Assembly (NCBI GenBank): GCA_942159475.1
Contig: OW804097.1
Span: forward strand, 38,328,298 to 38,392,297
Direction: 5' to 3'
Source: Sthenelais limicola
Lineage: Eukaryota > Annelida > Polychaeta > Phyllodocida > Sigalionidae
Length of the DNA stretch: 64,000 bases
Each line of letters begins with the position of its first letter. Position 1 is the stretch's first letter. This document shows positions 45,746-57,910 of this stretch, piece by piece. The position numbers and the translations under genes were made by a program. A model generated the notes under the pieces. The model saw only the letters and a program-made list of their open reading frames with translations. It was not told the origin of the DNA and did no database searches.

Positions 45746-45918
45746 CTTTTCCTGTAGTATACACAGAAACAGTGCCTGTACCCCCGCATTCATCGGTCCC
45801 TCCTGCACATGTTAGACTGCAGTTGGATTCTCCATCAAAACCATAGAGGTCGCCACATGTGCATGATGTTAAACTTGGTATTCCCGCGAATCGGAACCCC
45901 GCATCATAACATAGGAAT
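45746..45918 (-). CDS. Host gene exon: C-terminal half of a WSC domain
   Basis: The exon follows acceptor ATATATGCAG and ends at donor GTACAG on the minus strand. One base completes the Gly codon begun in the exon at 59801-59921, then 57 residues follow: FLCYDAGFRFAGI, CTCGDLYGFDG, NCSLTCAGGTDECGG and TVSVYTTGK, plus one base (phase 1). The C-x-CG--YG, C---C-G---ECGG and VY-T pattern is the WSC cysteine-rich carbohydrate-binding module of cell-surface proteins. The intron to the previous exon is about 13.9 kb and is filled by the CR1-like element with its nested LTR element. Confidence 0.82.
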
Positions 45919-46662
45919 CTGCATATATTATATAAAGATGTTAATTATGTATTATATGTTCTGATTATAGTGTTGATAGCGCCATTGCAATATGGCCAAA
46001 ACAGTGACATTTTTTTCCTTCCACTTTGGTCTACAGCGATGAGACAGACGTTCTAACTTTCTTTTTTACGTTCTAACTTGTTGTTAACCCCGGGATCTTT
46101 AGTTCTGAATCAACATTATAAGATTTAGATTTAGAAAATATTTTATTCAGGTCTACGAACATTTCCATACATGTAGCATGAATATTTTCAGGACAGCCTG
46201 ATTTTAAAGAAAAAAATAAGGAAGAAGCTTTACATCACTCTCTACTAATAACAGTTTAAGATTTAGAAGTTAATACATTATAGTAGTTTATGCTAGATTT
46301 ATATAATAAGAAAAGGACAAAATATTATTACATGGTCTATACAAGTAACAAGAAGATAAAAAACAGGTACCTACACTCAAACATTTTGCAAGTGAAAGAG
46401 TTTTAGGAAGAGAACTAAAAAACATGAATATACAGTTTTATCGACGCTGTGCTCTTTCATATTAACCATTAATAATCATAAATGCTTCGTATAGTTATAC
46501 ATTAACTTCCAGACAGTGATTAATCATTACACAAGGCAAAGATAACTCTACGTAGGCAAGTCAATAATTAAAGAAGCAACCTAATACAAGAAATTTAGCA
46601 CAAGCAATCCAACAAAACCATTTATAACTTTTCTATCTTTTTCTATTTTTTTGTGTTCGATT

Positions 46663-49272
46663 TTATGGAACAGAACCAGACCTTACAAAGTTAGCTAGAT
46701 ATAATTGTTTTAATCTAGTTTTTAAACGTTTGGGGTCCAACTCAGTACGAATAGCCTCTGGTAGAGCATTCCATATGCTTATACCTTTAGCTAATATACA
46801 TCTACTGATCCTGGTTTTTTTCCATCTGTACATCTCAATATGTCTCCGATTACCATTTCGGAGATCATGTCCATGATCTATATCAATGAATTCACACGAT
46901 CGTGGTAACAAACACAGCAACCTAATTTCTTTCCTTTGAGCAATTGGCAATAATTTACTCGAAATATGGATGTTAAAAACTCCATTACGATTATATAAAT
47001 TGCCATAAATAATTTTGAGGGCCTTATTTTGGAACTTTTGCAACCGAGTGTATTGTGCTTTGTTAGCAAGATCGGTGAATATACAACCTCTCTCAACAAT
47101 GGGCAAAATGAACGTTTTATAAATTAATAAACACCTTTCTTCTGACAGTAGGTGTTTAGCCTTTATAAGCCTACCCAAATAACAGCTTGCAAGTCCATAA
47201 TTACTATTTAGCTGCTTCGTCATGGACAAAGTGGAATTTAGCCACAGACCCAAGTATTGAAATTCCTCAACGTATTCCACCCGACTACCATTCATATATA
47301 CAGCTGAGGGGTTTCTTATGTAATGATCTACTGTACTACGAAAGATAAGGATCTTGCTCTTGTTCTCATTCACTTTTAAAAAATTAGTGTCTGCCCAGTT
47401 TTTGAATCTATTAAGATCATGTTGAAGTAATGTTATTGAGTCTTTACCAAGGATCGGCATGCAAATTGCACAGTCGTCCGCGTATAAGGTTACCTTTCCA
47501 TGGAATTTTACACTGCACAGATCATTCATGTAAATGACAAACATGAGAGGTCCGAGGATACTCCCCTGGGCTACACCGGCTTTCATTGTGAAAGAGTCAG
47601 AGGCATATCCATTAAAAATAATACGTTGAGTTCTATCAGTACAATAAGATGTTAAGAGATTTACCGTCAGATCGTCAAAACCCAAGCTTTTCATTTTTCT
47701 CAGCAATAACCGAATATTTACACTGTTAAAAGCCTTGGCTATATCGAGGAATATTACGGCACAGTTCACAGAATGATCCTTGTAATATAATATATCATCT
47801 AATACATTCTTTAACGCAGTGTCAGTACCACGTTTTTGTCTGAAGCCATGCTGGATATTCGACAGTAAATTATTCTCTTCTAAGTAATCGTACAATTTCC
47901 TTATCAGAATCTTTTCGAAGAGTTTGCTCACAATTGAGGTACATATATTATGATGGGTCTGAGATCATTAACCTTTCGACTATTTTTCGTCTTTGGTATA
48001 AGGGTACATAACCCATCCTTCCAGGGCTGTGGGAACAATCCGGTATCTTTTACTCTATTAAAAAGCCTTATAATATTAATTTTATCAGCTTCCAAGAATT
48101 TCTTAACGATGCCGGAACGTATTCCCTCAACACAAGAGGATTTAGAAAAGTTAGTGTCCGCCATGGCCTCATACAAGTCATTCCTATTTATAGGATCAGC
48201 CCCTACAAATCGACTGTTACATTGCTGTTCATTATAGACAATTTGAGCATTACAATTCTCAATACCAATGCCACCAAAGAAATTATTGCTTAAGTTAGCA
48301 GCATCTTTGTCCTTCAGCTTATTACCATCATTATCAATAATATATGTTAATTTGGGAGATGGCGGTTTGTTCGAATAGATACTTTGTAGAATAGCCCAAA
48401 ATTTCTTCGGATTACCTAAATTTCGATCTAATTGTAAAGAAAGAAGATTCTTTTTGTCCTTTAGCGACTGTGCTTTTGCAGCTTTTTTGAGTCTTCGTGC
48501 ATCTTCCCAAAGAGCAATATTATTATGTCTTTTGGCTTTTCTAAAGGCCTTATTTTTCCTTTTTATCAGCAAACTCAATTCGTCAGTACAGACAGGTTTG
48601 TTAATTTTCTTACGCTTTGAATGTTTCAAAGGCGCAAGATCATCCAATACTCCGATATAATCACTATAGAGGGATGACCACATTTCTGTGCTAGTTAGAT
48701 TAATGTTAACGTCAATCTCTCTATCAACTCTGTTACCCAATGCCTCTGCTAACATATGGGTGGTGAGCCTTTTTGTATTTCTATAAGAATGTAGATTATG
48801 GTCTTCAATAAATCTCCCTTTTTTCAAAATACAATAAACTGGCTGATGGTCACTCAATTGTACATCCAAGGTGCCATGTTTTTTTTAGAAACCTACAGTT
48901 AGTGAGTATTATGTCTAACAAGGTCGACGATTGTTCAGTCACTCTAGTAGGGACAGAGATTATCTGTGTTAACCCATGAAGGTTGCCTATATTGGTAAAC
49001 CTTTTTACATTAATATCGTTTCTCTTAAGCATGTCGATATTAATATCACCGGCTAGGATAATTTCCAATTTAAGTCTGACTGCCTGATCGAGTAAGCTAC
49101 TTACATGGTCAAGGAACAGGGCCAGGCTTCCCTTTGGCGGACGATAAACCGTAATGAACAAGATTGGCTTTCTTTTACCAGCCTTTATCTTCACAGACAA
49201 AACCTCATAATCCTTGTTATTTGTACACAAATCTTCAATTTCCTCACAAACATAGGTATTCCTATAATATAT
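46663..49272 (-). pseudogene. CJ ORF2, downstream part: endonuclease remainder and reverse transcriptase (frameshifted)
   Basis: From 49272 downward the frame carries the rest of the endonuclease (ITVYRPPKGS, ILAGDINIDML, LSDHQPVY). After a linker come the RT blocks LRPIII, NIQHGFRQKRGTDTAL, VIFLDIAKAFNSV, AGVAQGSILGPLMFVIY and LYADDC, then the LQKFQNKALKIIYG and IWNALPEAIR tail. Two frameshifts break it: one in an 8-T homopolymer at 48879-48886 just before LSDHQ, and one near 47945 just after LRPIII. The motif style is CR1/Jockey group, clearly different from the Tx1-like ORF2 at 34.9 kb. Confidence 0.9.
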
Positions 49273-49841
49273 TGTAAAGAACTGGATTCTTTTTGGATTA
49301 AATCAATGACCAAATGAGTCGACTGGCCACGTCTGGGACATGCACCCCTGCATGATCTCAGTTGGGAGGGAGGGATCTGCTTACCTAGCACTCCACTCCC
49401 CCAGCCACCACCATGGTTCCCTGCGCTAATTTAATCAGTGGGTAGGGGGGGAGGGTGCATGAAGGGAGGGAGGGGACTAATCTTGGGTTGGGCAAGGAGG
49501 GAGGGGGGGAGGGCAAGGGCCATCCCTCCAACACATGGCTTTAGCATGATAGGAGTGAGGCTAGTCCATGTAACCATGGGCAACCCTCCCTCGTCCAATT
49601 AGAATAGGACAGGTCAGTCTAGCTGGAGAGAGGGATCTCCCTTAGCCAATGGGAATGGAACACGCGCAGGGAGGGGAATATCCTGGGATGTTTAATGAGT
49701 AAAATGCTTGGCATAAATAAAGCTTGATGTGAGGTTTCAGGCAGACTTCTCTGTGCTGGGCCAAGCTGACAACTACAACCGATTCTCTGACTTCATCATT
49801 TACACTGAACCTATGGGCTAATACCCATAGACTTCTTTACA
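49273..49841 (+). repeat. 5' LTR of LTR-2
   Basis: 569 bp, with a purine-rich central block (GGGAGGGAGGG-type) and a promoter/polyadenylation-like GCATAAATAAAGC at 49711. Confidence 0.92.
49713..49721 (+). promoter_or_regulatory. TATA-like / AATAAA element in the LTR-2 LTR
   Basis: ATAAATAAA could act as a TATA-like box or, through AATAAA, as the polyadenylation signal of the LTR transcript. The same sequence is in the 3' LTR at 54427-54435. Confidence 0.4.
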
Positions 49842-49842
49842 C

Positions 49843-49860
49843 TGGCTGACCACTTCAAGG
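49843..49860 (+). other. Primer binding site of LTR-2
   Basis: TGGCTGACCACTTCAAGG starts one base after the 5' LTR. The tRNA was not identified. Confidence 0.6.
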
Positions 49861-50653
49861 GACTAAGTTGCTAAATAGCAACAACTCCAATCTTCTGAGG
49901 GAAGTCAGAGATAGCCTAGGCAGGCAGAGAAATGCTAGCTTCAACCTAGATCCTTTAGGTTGAAGAATAGCAAGAGAAGGATGGGGCTCACTTCAGCTGG
50001 GCTTGGAGCTGCCCTAATGCTAAGGTAGGTGGGAGGTTGTGTGTACATACTTTTCATCTGCTTATCACCCCAATGTTCCCATTTTCCTTCCCTCAAACCC
50101 CCACTGATTAGTCCGGATCTGGGTATTCCTCCTAATATACATGGAGGGAGGAATATCTCCAGTTACTTGGGGGAGGTTGGGTTGGTTTGTAATGTGGGGC
50201 ACAAAGACGGGTGATTTAAATTGAGTCGGCCGACTGGATGCGGCCGGGTAAATTAATTCATTACGGGGGAACTAGCAATCCGATTCTGAATCTAAAAGCG
50301 GGGCTGTCTTCCTGACAGTCTAGGGAGTTGTGGGATATTTTTTATATTCAAATCGGATGGTTTTGGAGGGAGATATGAGCAATCTAGTGGGAAGCAATAT
50401 TTTTGCATTTGTGCAAGTGGTTACGATTGCGGCGATCACGCGCCGTCGTCGATGCCGCTCTTATGGTTAATGCTATACAAACATGGATTACATAGGCCGC
50501 TTCGCCTTGAGCTCAGCTCCGTTTTAATAGTAAACACTTTATATTTGGACGGATTTGAAGGGAAGGGTTAGTGCTTGGAAATTCTGCAAGTTTTAGTAGA
50601 ATGGCAGAATGGGTTTTTATTGGTTTTGGTGGGAAGCACAGACTCTACTGTTG

Positions 50654-51645
50654 GTTGCTTATTTTTCAAACTGGAGTATTATCCTGGGAGGAGAGGGTAT
50701 GTTGGGAGGGGCTGGGATAGGCATGGATGGATGGAGGGGAGGCCACAAGAGCCTAGCTAACTTAGGCATTATCCTACACTTATTTTCCCCGGTATTAATT
50801 GGTATTTTACTAGTGGGTAAGTTGGGATATCTGATACCTAGTGCTGCAAGGCATTTCCCCATCCTCCTGGCATTCCCATTCACCTTACCCTATAACCCTA
50901 TGATAGACAACCCCTATATTTTTTCTTCTTTATTGGTTTCTGTGGGAGGCACGGCCTCTACTGTGGAATGGGTTTGGTTGATTGCAAGGGTATATTTTTG
51001 GTAAATTACCTGGGATTTGCTTCTAGTGTTGGGAGGGATCTTGATTAATTTGTATTCTGGCAGTAAGGGAAAATAGTTACTGACCACCACTTTCAGTACC
51101 TCCAATGAATTGACCTGCATAATGGTTGGGATGGGGATGATGCAACCAGGTCATATAGTTTTGATTGGAACGCTAGTTTTATACTTTTGGAACACGACTA
51201 TATGACTGTACAGGAACACATTCCCACCCAAGCCAGCATCAATATATTATTGGCCTCAGTAAATTAAATTCAGATCTGGGATCTGGTCTGGGAGAAAAGG
51301 TCAAGATTGTGGGATGCGTTGATATGTAACATTTTCAACCATTAACATCTGTTGGTTTACTTATTTTTCTTTTCTTTTTCAAACCTGAGTATTAATTATC
51401 CTAGGAGGGGAGGGTGTGGTGTGGGTGGGTGGGATGGGCATAGACAGATGGAGGGAAGGCCCCAGGAGCCTAGCTAAAGCAGGGATTATCCTACACTTAT
51501 TTTCCCCAGTATCAATGTATATTCTACTAGTGGGTAAGTTGGGTAACCTGATACCTAGTTCTGCAAGCCATTTCCCCGTCCTGCTGGCAGTCCCACTCCC
51601 CTTACACTGTAACCCTATATATAATGGACAACCCCTATTCTATTT
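50654..51645 (+). repeat. Internal ~270-bp direct duplication in LTR-2
   Basis: Segments 50654-50925 and about 51360-51645 are collinear, sharing CCTACACTTATTTTCCCC, ACTAGTGGGTAAGTTGGG and a shared run of GATACCTAGT. Both copies keep an open frame with IILHLFSP and ILLVGKLG, a hydrophobic segment. The function is unknown, and I do not call a gene. Confidence 0.75.
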
Positions 51646-51775
51646 TTGTCCTGCAAAGCAGATGGATTGTGTGTGCATGTAATTCTTCCACAGCTGGAGC
51701 AGAGGGGCATGTGGTACCATCTGCTGTGTGGCTGGTGCCCATCTGTAATACAACACCAGTTGCCACTCTGGTTGG

Positions 51776-51985
51776 TACTCTTGCCAGTTGCTCCAACATC
51801 TGCTGCAACATCTGCTGTGACATCTGCTACTGCAAACCCTGTTACCACTCTAGTTGCTGCTCTTGCCAGCTACTCCAACATCTGCTGCTGGATGACCGAT
51901 CACTGCTGTGACATCTGCTGTGACATCTGCTGTGACATCTGCTACTCCAAGCCCAGTCAACACCCTAATGGGTACTCTTGCAGCT
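51776..51985 (+). repeat. CATCTGCTG tandem repeat in LTR-2
   Basis: Imperfect tandem units of CATCTGCTGTGA and relatives. The Cys/Ser-rich frames across it on both strands are repeat artefacts. Confidence 0.8.
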
Positions 51986-53151
51986 CATCCCATCTGCTGC
52001 TGCACCATCTGTTGCAGCTAAACCAAGTCAACATGGAGTTATGCCAGCCATGGGATACCACACCAGTAATCTTGTGGTTGTGGCATCAAAGATACCAGCT
52101 GGAGAGGGGTACAACAAACCATTGGAGAGCCCCTTTCTAACTCCCTTACAGCCGAAGGATGATTGGAAGCCCAACTGTCCTACCCATTGATGAGGTACAC
52201 TCCAGCATGGACCGGGACAGGGAAGCAATGGGAGGACACAGAGGGAAACCTATCCTCAATTGGAGAAGGCTTCCATTCAACACTATGAACTCACCAGCGA
52301 GGGAAGAAGCCAACTCCCTGTTCATTGGTGTAGTTTTAATTTTGAGATGAACAATGTTTGGGTGTATTAGGATTTTTTGACTTTCTTAATATTGTATATG
52401 CTCTTTTAAAGATGAGCCAGGGAAGAGGGTTAACACTCACAGTATCTTGAAGTAAGTGCCCTTGGCAGTCAGAGGTGGTCCCCTGTTAGTTCAGTTAACT
52501 TAGAGAGAGTATTTTACATGTACCATCAGATCAAAACGAGAGTTTATATGACGGAGAACCGCATGGACGTTGTCCTTATGTATGTCTTTATTTTAAAACC
52601 TGCTAGAATAATAATAGAGGGCAGTTGTCCCCTGGTCTGGAAGGATTGGCATGCGAGAAGCATACCAGGCCATAAGTCCCATATAGCCATCCCCACCCCT
52701 GAAGTTATGCCCCTGACGGTTTAACTTAACTTATGGTAACATTTTCCCTGCAGTTATTTCCTTTATTCCATGGCCTAAAGACTTTATCTGAGGATTAGCT
52801 ACCCTTGTTGGTGTTGTTTAAAGGCCTATAGAAGGAAAGATCTCTCCCTTGGAGACCCTGCACCCCCACGCCCCCCCCCCCAACTCTGCCCCTGAAAACC
52901 CACCCCTCCAATCTTGGGAAAGGGAGAGTGTGGGAGTGGCCACCTCCTGCTCTCTTGAATTCCCACCCCGTGCCGCCCCCTTTTTCATCACCCTATCACA
53001 CTGCCAGATCCAGACTGACCAGGACGACATCATAAGTTTTAAGATTTATTGGTTTCTCAGTGTTTGACACAATCACTTTATAAACTCGTATGTTGTATTT
53101 TTCCTATACACTTTTAGATATTGTTCTGTATTTGTTCTGTAATCTCCTCGG

Positions 53152-53703
53152 GTGCGAGAGATGTACATGTATGAACAAACGAATATCCATACCTTGGGTA
53201 AAATCCATTTCCCCTTTTTGGAGACAATGGTGGAATCCATGGACAAGGATCCAGCCCAATGGTTATCTTATCCAACTCTCTTTATGAGACGTTGTTTTAT
53301 CAAACAGTTAGTTCGAGATAGAGAGGCCTGCAAAAAGCACCACAGGACCAGTGCTTCTTGTCTACTCTCAACTGCTGCTTTGACCGAAGTATTATCCATA
53401 CAGGAGGGAGGTGGTGAAACAATGCAGAAATGTCGACTTGTGGTCTGTTATTGTTCACATTATTATGGAAATACTGTAGTGTTGACTACCAACCTGTGCT
53501 TGCTCCAACACCTAGGAGAACGGGGCAAGACAAGTGTCCTGTCGGTCAGCGACGAGGTCCAGCGGGGGCCTCGGCTGGCCGGGCAGACAGAGGAGGAAAC
53601 GGTGACGACCGTACATGTGGACCTTTGTGTATTGAATTTCCTACGAGAGGTTAAGACATTCAACAGGTGTTCAAAAGCACACCTCCACACACAGACTTTT
53701 TGA
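53152..53703 (+). other. 183-codon open frame in LTR-2, unassigned
   Basis: This frame starts MREMYMYEQTN and ends near the 3' side of the interior. It contains mixed hydrophobic and charged sequence (LVVCYCSHYYGNTVVLTTN, EVQRGPRLAGQTEEE). I recognise no retroviral-type gag, protease, RT, integrase or envelope motif. It may be a relic or chance frame; a second frame overlaps it. Confidence 0.25.
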
Positions 53704-53986
53704 ACTTATTTCACTAAAAAGACTTTTTAGTAACTGGATAATGGACTCACATTAATGAACATTCTTTTAAATTGAGCCATTTTTATAATTCTCCAGGCCA
53801 GTTGGTCCACGGAGCCCCTTAGTTAAATTAGGGTACCTCTTACCATTGATTTCTGTAATTGTGTAACCTTATGTATTATTTTTACTATTTCTTGATTGGT
53901 TGGCAGGGTTGGTCAGTCGACTAATAATTTGTAGTGTTTTGTTTGAAAATTTGTATATTTCAATCAAAAGAAAAATTATGGACGAA

Positions 53987-54555
53987 TGTAAAGAACTGGA
54001 TTCTTTTTGGATTAAATCAATGACCAAATGAGTCGACTGGCCACGTCTGGGACATGCACCCCTGCATGATCTCAGTTGGGAGGGAGGGATCTGCTTACCT
54101 AGCACTCCACTCCCCCAGCCACCACCATGGTTCCCTGCGCTAATTTAATCAGTGGGTAGGGGGGGAGGGTGCATGAAGGGAGGGAGGGGACTAATCTTGG
54201 GTTGGGCAAGGAGGGAGGGGGGGAGGGCAAGGGCCATCCCTCCAACACATGGCTTTAGCATGATAGGAGTGAGGCTAGTCCATGTAACCATGGGCAACCC
54301 TCCCTCGTCCAATTAGAATAGGACAGGTCAGTCTAGCTGGAGAGAGGGATCTCCCTTAGCCAATGGGAATGGAACACGCGCAGGGAGGGGAATATCCTGG
54401 GATGTTTAATGAGTAAAATGCTTGGCATAAATAAAGCTTGATGTGAGGTTTCAGGCAGACTTCTCTGTGCTGGGCCAAGCTGACAACTACAACCGATTCT
54501 CGGACTTCATCATTTACACTGAACCTATGGGCTAAAACCCTTAGACTTCTTTACA
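53987..54555 (+). repeat. 3' LTR of LTR-2
   Basis: 569-bp partner of 49273-49841, with differences seen only near its 3' end (CTCGGA versus CTCTGA; AAACCCTTAG versus ATACCCATAG). Confidence 0.92.
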
Positions 54556-54814
54556 ATATCATTATACCTCCGCCCCTCTGGTTGTCATATCGATCTTGCC
54601 GAGAGGAAGAATAATTATTTAAATTTAATAGCATAGGCGGGGTGCTATCATTTACCCATGTCTCAGTTATACCAACTATATCGTATAGGCCATTCAAGAG
54701 CTCCATTTGTAGGTTACTAATTTTATACAATAAACTGCCAATATTTACATGCACATATTTTAGACCTTTACAGACACTTACATCAATATTTTTGTCAGCC
54801 ATTGATGTATACAA
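54556..54814 (-). pseudogene. CJ ORF2, N-terminal part (start of the endonuclease)
   Basis: The minus-strand frame opens MYTSMADKNIDVSV and reads into the endonuclease: YVHVNIGSLL, YDIVGITETW (the catalytic Glu motif) and QRGGGIMI, where LTR-2 interrupts it. If LTR-2 and one ATAT copy are disregarded, the frame runs directly into the piece ending at 49272, so the LTR insertion alone broke this exact point. Confidence 0.85.
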
Positions 54815-55518
54815 GTGACAATATCATTACACGTCTCACATGGTAAAAACAAACAAAAAATAAAAACGAGGATAGACTTTATCCCATAATGTGGGTGGGG
54901 CACAAACCCACGAGATAAGTTCTCAATGGGTGACACATGTGATGGACCAACATGCCAGGTACGCCGGCTATATCGTCGTTCGGCGACTAAGAAACACATG
55001 TAGTACATAATGGCAGCAGCCAGGAAACTAGACACTGGTAGCAAATAGAGAACACAACACACACAGAAAAAAGAATTAATTATCATAAGCGTGTTAGCAA
55101 GATATTTGATACATACATACTTCAAGATGTAGCCCTCCCGGTACTTTCCCTGCCTGGTCCGCTATGACACTTCATGTTAAGCGGTTATACATGATGTCGT
55201 AAACAAACATGGTCGGCCATCGGTATTTTACTCAGTAGGAGAACATAAATAATTTGGAAAACGGCCTAAATTGTGAATTTAAGAAAGTCTGAAGTAGTTC
55301 TTGTAAATATCTGAACTCGGTGAGGACTACATAACGAAATCAAGCATTACGACATTTCAAACTGGGTCACCTCAGTACTCGTGCACCGGAACTAGTATGG
55401 CGGACTATGTATTGTGGCAAACAGCTGTTCCGATATGTTACAACAATTTTCCTCGCAATGAGCTAAATACATGGATAAGGACAAATAAATGCGCCTATAA
55501 GGTAAGTAAGAACATTGT
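54815..55518. other. ORF1-ORF2 spacer of CJ
   Basis: About 700 bp between the NADAR ORF1 and ORF2 remnants. A 115-codon minus-strand frame (55125-54778) is hydrophobic in part but matches nothing I know. Confidence 0.35.
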
Positions 55519-57442
55519 CTAAACACTTTCACCTTTGTTTGCTGAAATGTCTTTCGTATTAAGCAAGTCAGACGATTTATCCAAAGGGCGTGCTGGGGTT
55601 GAGGCTTCTTTCGGTGTAAATGGACGTCTCGATCTACTTAAGATCTCGTCAAACACTATAGCGCTGGCATTGGGGTCCCTTTCATATCTTCTACGTGTGG
55701 TATTGAGGGAGCGATTGGCAGTGGTAGAGTTAGAGTTGTTAGAACTCACACTAGAGTTAATGTCAACGTCTATGTCCTCCTCTGTTCGTGTAATTTCGGC
55801 CTCATCGTTTAGTAATTTAAACTGGTTTTGTGCTACAAATATAGGTGACGAATCAACATGTGTGCCACTACCAGATGCAATGGCCATCGTCTTCCTCTCT
55901 GCTTTGCTGGCTTTAGCAGATTCTCGACGTTGTCTTCGACTCAGCTTAGACGTCTTGAACAGGGTGGATAGGTTACCGTCTGCTTTGGCACGAACCAACT
56001 TCGTACGTGTTGCCATGAGTATGGTGCCAAGGTGATTTAACCCCTTCCACTCGCCTTTGTGTAGAGATGGGTCTCCTAAGTGTGCCCCTGCACCCCAAAA
56101 AGTGTTATTTGTGGCCTCAATTAGCTTGTTGTCGCCCGTGCTTAGTAGTTTATCCGTTAAGGTTTTGCTCTGCACAAACTTAGCCTCCACTAGTAGAGTC
56201 ATCATATCTATCTCTCTGGATTTCCAGTCTGTTGAACGATCGACCCTGTCAGCAAGGGCTTTAATTTCCCTTGGGTCAGCATTGTGTAGGATATTTGTGG
56301 CTACATCTGTCTTGCCATGGGCCATAGCCTTGTGGTGGCCGTATGCCTGCTCAACTGAATCGTACAAATATCGCCCAAATTCAAATCTAGAGTTATAAAA
56401 GTTACTGAGGTACGTGTGTTCGGACTGAAAGGCTAAGCCATGTTTAACTTTTACGATCTTTACATTTTCAGGCTTATACTCCTCCTTTAGGCATTAAAGT
56501 TGTTGCAAGTTGTACGTGACTCCGTTTATCAAGACCTTGTCACCTCTAGGCGCCGTAGACGCGGAGTCTGCACCTCTTTCTACAGCATTCTTCGCAACGA
56601 ATCTCATTAAGGATCTGCGTTGCTTGATGTCTACCGAACAGTGTTCATGACAGAACATTTTCTGCCTGTTTGGCCAGGTGTGTAGCGCAAAGTTAGTGTT
56701 ATCCTTAAATGGGGTTTTCAGTCCAATTATGTGATCACGAGCACGCTTACTGTATAATCGTATGATGAATCGTATGAGGAGCATGGCCACCCCCGCTCTT
56801 GGTCTCACGATATGCAATATCAACCATGTCATCATTAGTGTCAAGTAATGTGCCGATCAATGCTTTTGCTATCTCAAATGCTGTTACCTTCGGATCCTCG
56901 TGTACATGTTGTACCACAAGATACAATTCCTTAGACTGTTGTTTCACAATATCGATTTCTTGCTTTTGTGAGATTAGCGATGTACGATTGTATTGGGTTG
57001 GACGATTGGTAGCAGCCAGATCATTCGTAACGGTTTCAAACTTCTCATCTGTAGACACTTTGAATTTAGCGAGCTCAGATTCAAGATCGTCCTGTTTTTT
57101 TGTACATTTATCAAGCTTATCCATTAGTGATGCTATTTGTTCTTTGTCTTTCCTATTTTCAATCACAATATTTTCAATCACCTTTTGTTTTTCAGCATGG
57201 CTTTCTTCAGATGTGTTTGCCGCAAAAAAGAGAGTTCGTAGGTCGTTGTGCCATACATTGCCTTGCACTGCAATTTCTTTTAGAAATACGTTGCACTCAC
57301 AGTGATTAACGGTAGTACTTTGGGCAATCCTAGTCTTTGTGGCTTGGTCTTCAGTACTTGGTGAAACAGAAAGAGGTCTTTTTTTCCTGGAATCATCCAT
57401 TTCTGGGGGACCACCGTCAACAGCTTCACCGTTATGCGCCAT
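55519..57442 (-). pseudogene. CJ ORF1: coiled coil, RNA-binding-like region and C-terminal NADAR domain (broken)
   Basis: The Met at 57442 opens a frame with a Lys/Glu-rich coiled coil (around DKLDKCTKKQDDLESELAKF). It passes into a basic region (IRLYSKRARD, then KVLINGVTYN) like the RRM-type end of Jockey/FP-type ORF1 proteins. A frameshift lies near 56785 and a single in-frame TAA at 56494. In the same frame after the stop comes a full NADAR domain: TYLSNFYNSRFEFG, YDSVEQAYGHHKA, KLLSTGDNKLIEATNNTFWG and NHLGTILMATRTKL. The catalytic-type Glu of SVEQ and the FWG tryptophan are kept. A Ser/Asn-rich tail of about 150 residues follows. The same domain order occurs in the unrelated element at 38.7-40.4 kb. 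Confidence 0.82.
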
Positions 57443-57910
57443 AGTGACAGTTAGTTGTGACAGTGTGATCGACAATAACAACACAGACGCGGGAGTTGAT
57501 TACAGACTTGATTATCACCCAGGTATGTTCAACAGTCTATTTTCTCGGAAACCGCACGTTAATTTCCTTGAAAAATGTATCACAGTAATCCTTGGGCTTT
57601 CAATAAATCAGGACCAGTATATAAAAAACTGATTTTGTGTCGTATTCTCTACAAGTTTACCAGATTTAGCAGAGCTCTGTTTGTAGTGCGTCCGCCATGT
57701 TTCGAAATTCCCGCCAGATCCAACTATTTACTGGGTTGCGAAGCCAATATCATACTTTATCCTAGAAGTAAACTTGTATTAACCTATGACCATGCGTAAG
57801 GAATAAAACGATGTCGCAAAAACAAAACAAAAAACAAAAAAACCAACTATTTAATTACTGTCGTTAGTAACATCGAGGTCACAGACCGACATTTCCACAG
57901 TACACATTTG

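Larger units (their letters stand above)
49273..54555 (+). mobile_element. Young non-autonomous LTR retrotransposon (element LTR-2)
   Basis: Two 569-bp direct repeats (49273-49841 and 53987-54555) begin TGTAAAGAA and end TTCTTTACA. I count about three mismatches between them. ATAT is duplicated at the flanks (49269-49272 and 54556-54559). One base inside the left LTR, TGGCTGACCACTTCAAGG fits a primer binding site, so the orientation is plus. A purine stretch AAAAGAAAAA lies 10 bp before the right LTR and is a weak polypurine tract. The 4.1-kb interior lacks recognisable gag-pol. Confidence 0.9.
46110..57520 (-). mobile_element. Decayed CR1/Jockey-like retrotransposon (element CJ), split by LTR-2
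   Basis: Minus-strand order: ORF1 with NADAR (57442-55519), spacer, ORF2 start (54814-54556), LTR-2 insertion (54555-49273), rest of ORF2 (49272-46663), then about 550 bp of 3' UTR. The 3' end carries AATAAA and a short CTAAAT repeat (TCTAAATCTAAATCT near 46110-46130), in line with the short 3' microsatellites of CR1-group elements. Without LTR-2 the element would be about 6.1 kb. The 5' boundary is uncertain. Frameshifts and a stop make it inactive. Confidence 0.8.

Noticed and set aside
50609..51004. 131-codon frame in LTR-2 as a membrane-protein gene
   Set aside because: It covers one copy of an internal duplication and lacks a start context. It is kept only as an observation, not called as a gene.
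51615..52140. Cys/Ser-rich frames on both strands
   Set aside because: They arise from the CATCTGCTG tandem repeat, and all frames look alike in composition.
55535..57305. Long plus-strand frames opposite the CJ ORF1
   Set aside because: They are antisense shadows of the coiled-coil and NADAR coding sequence.
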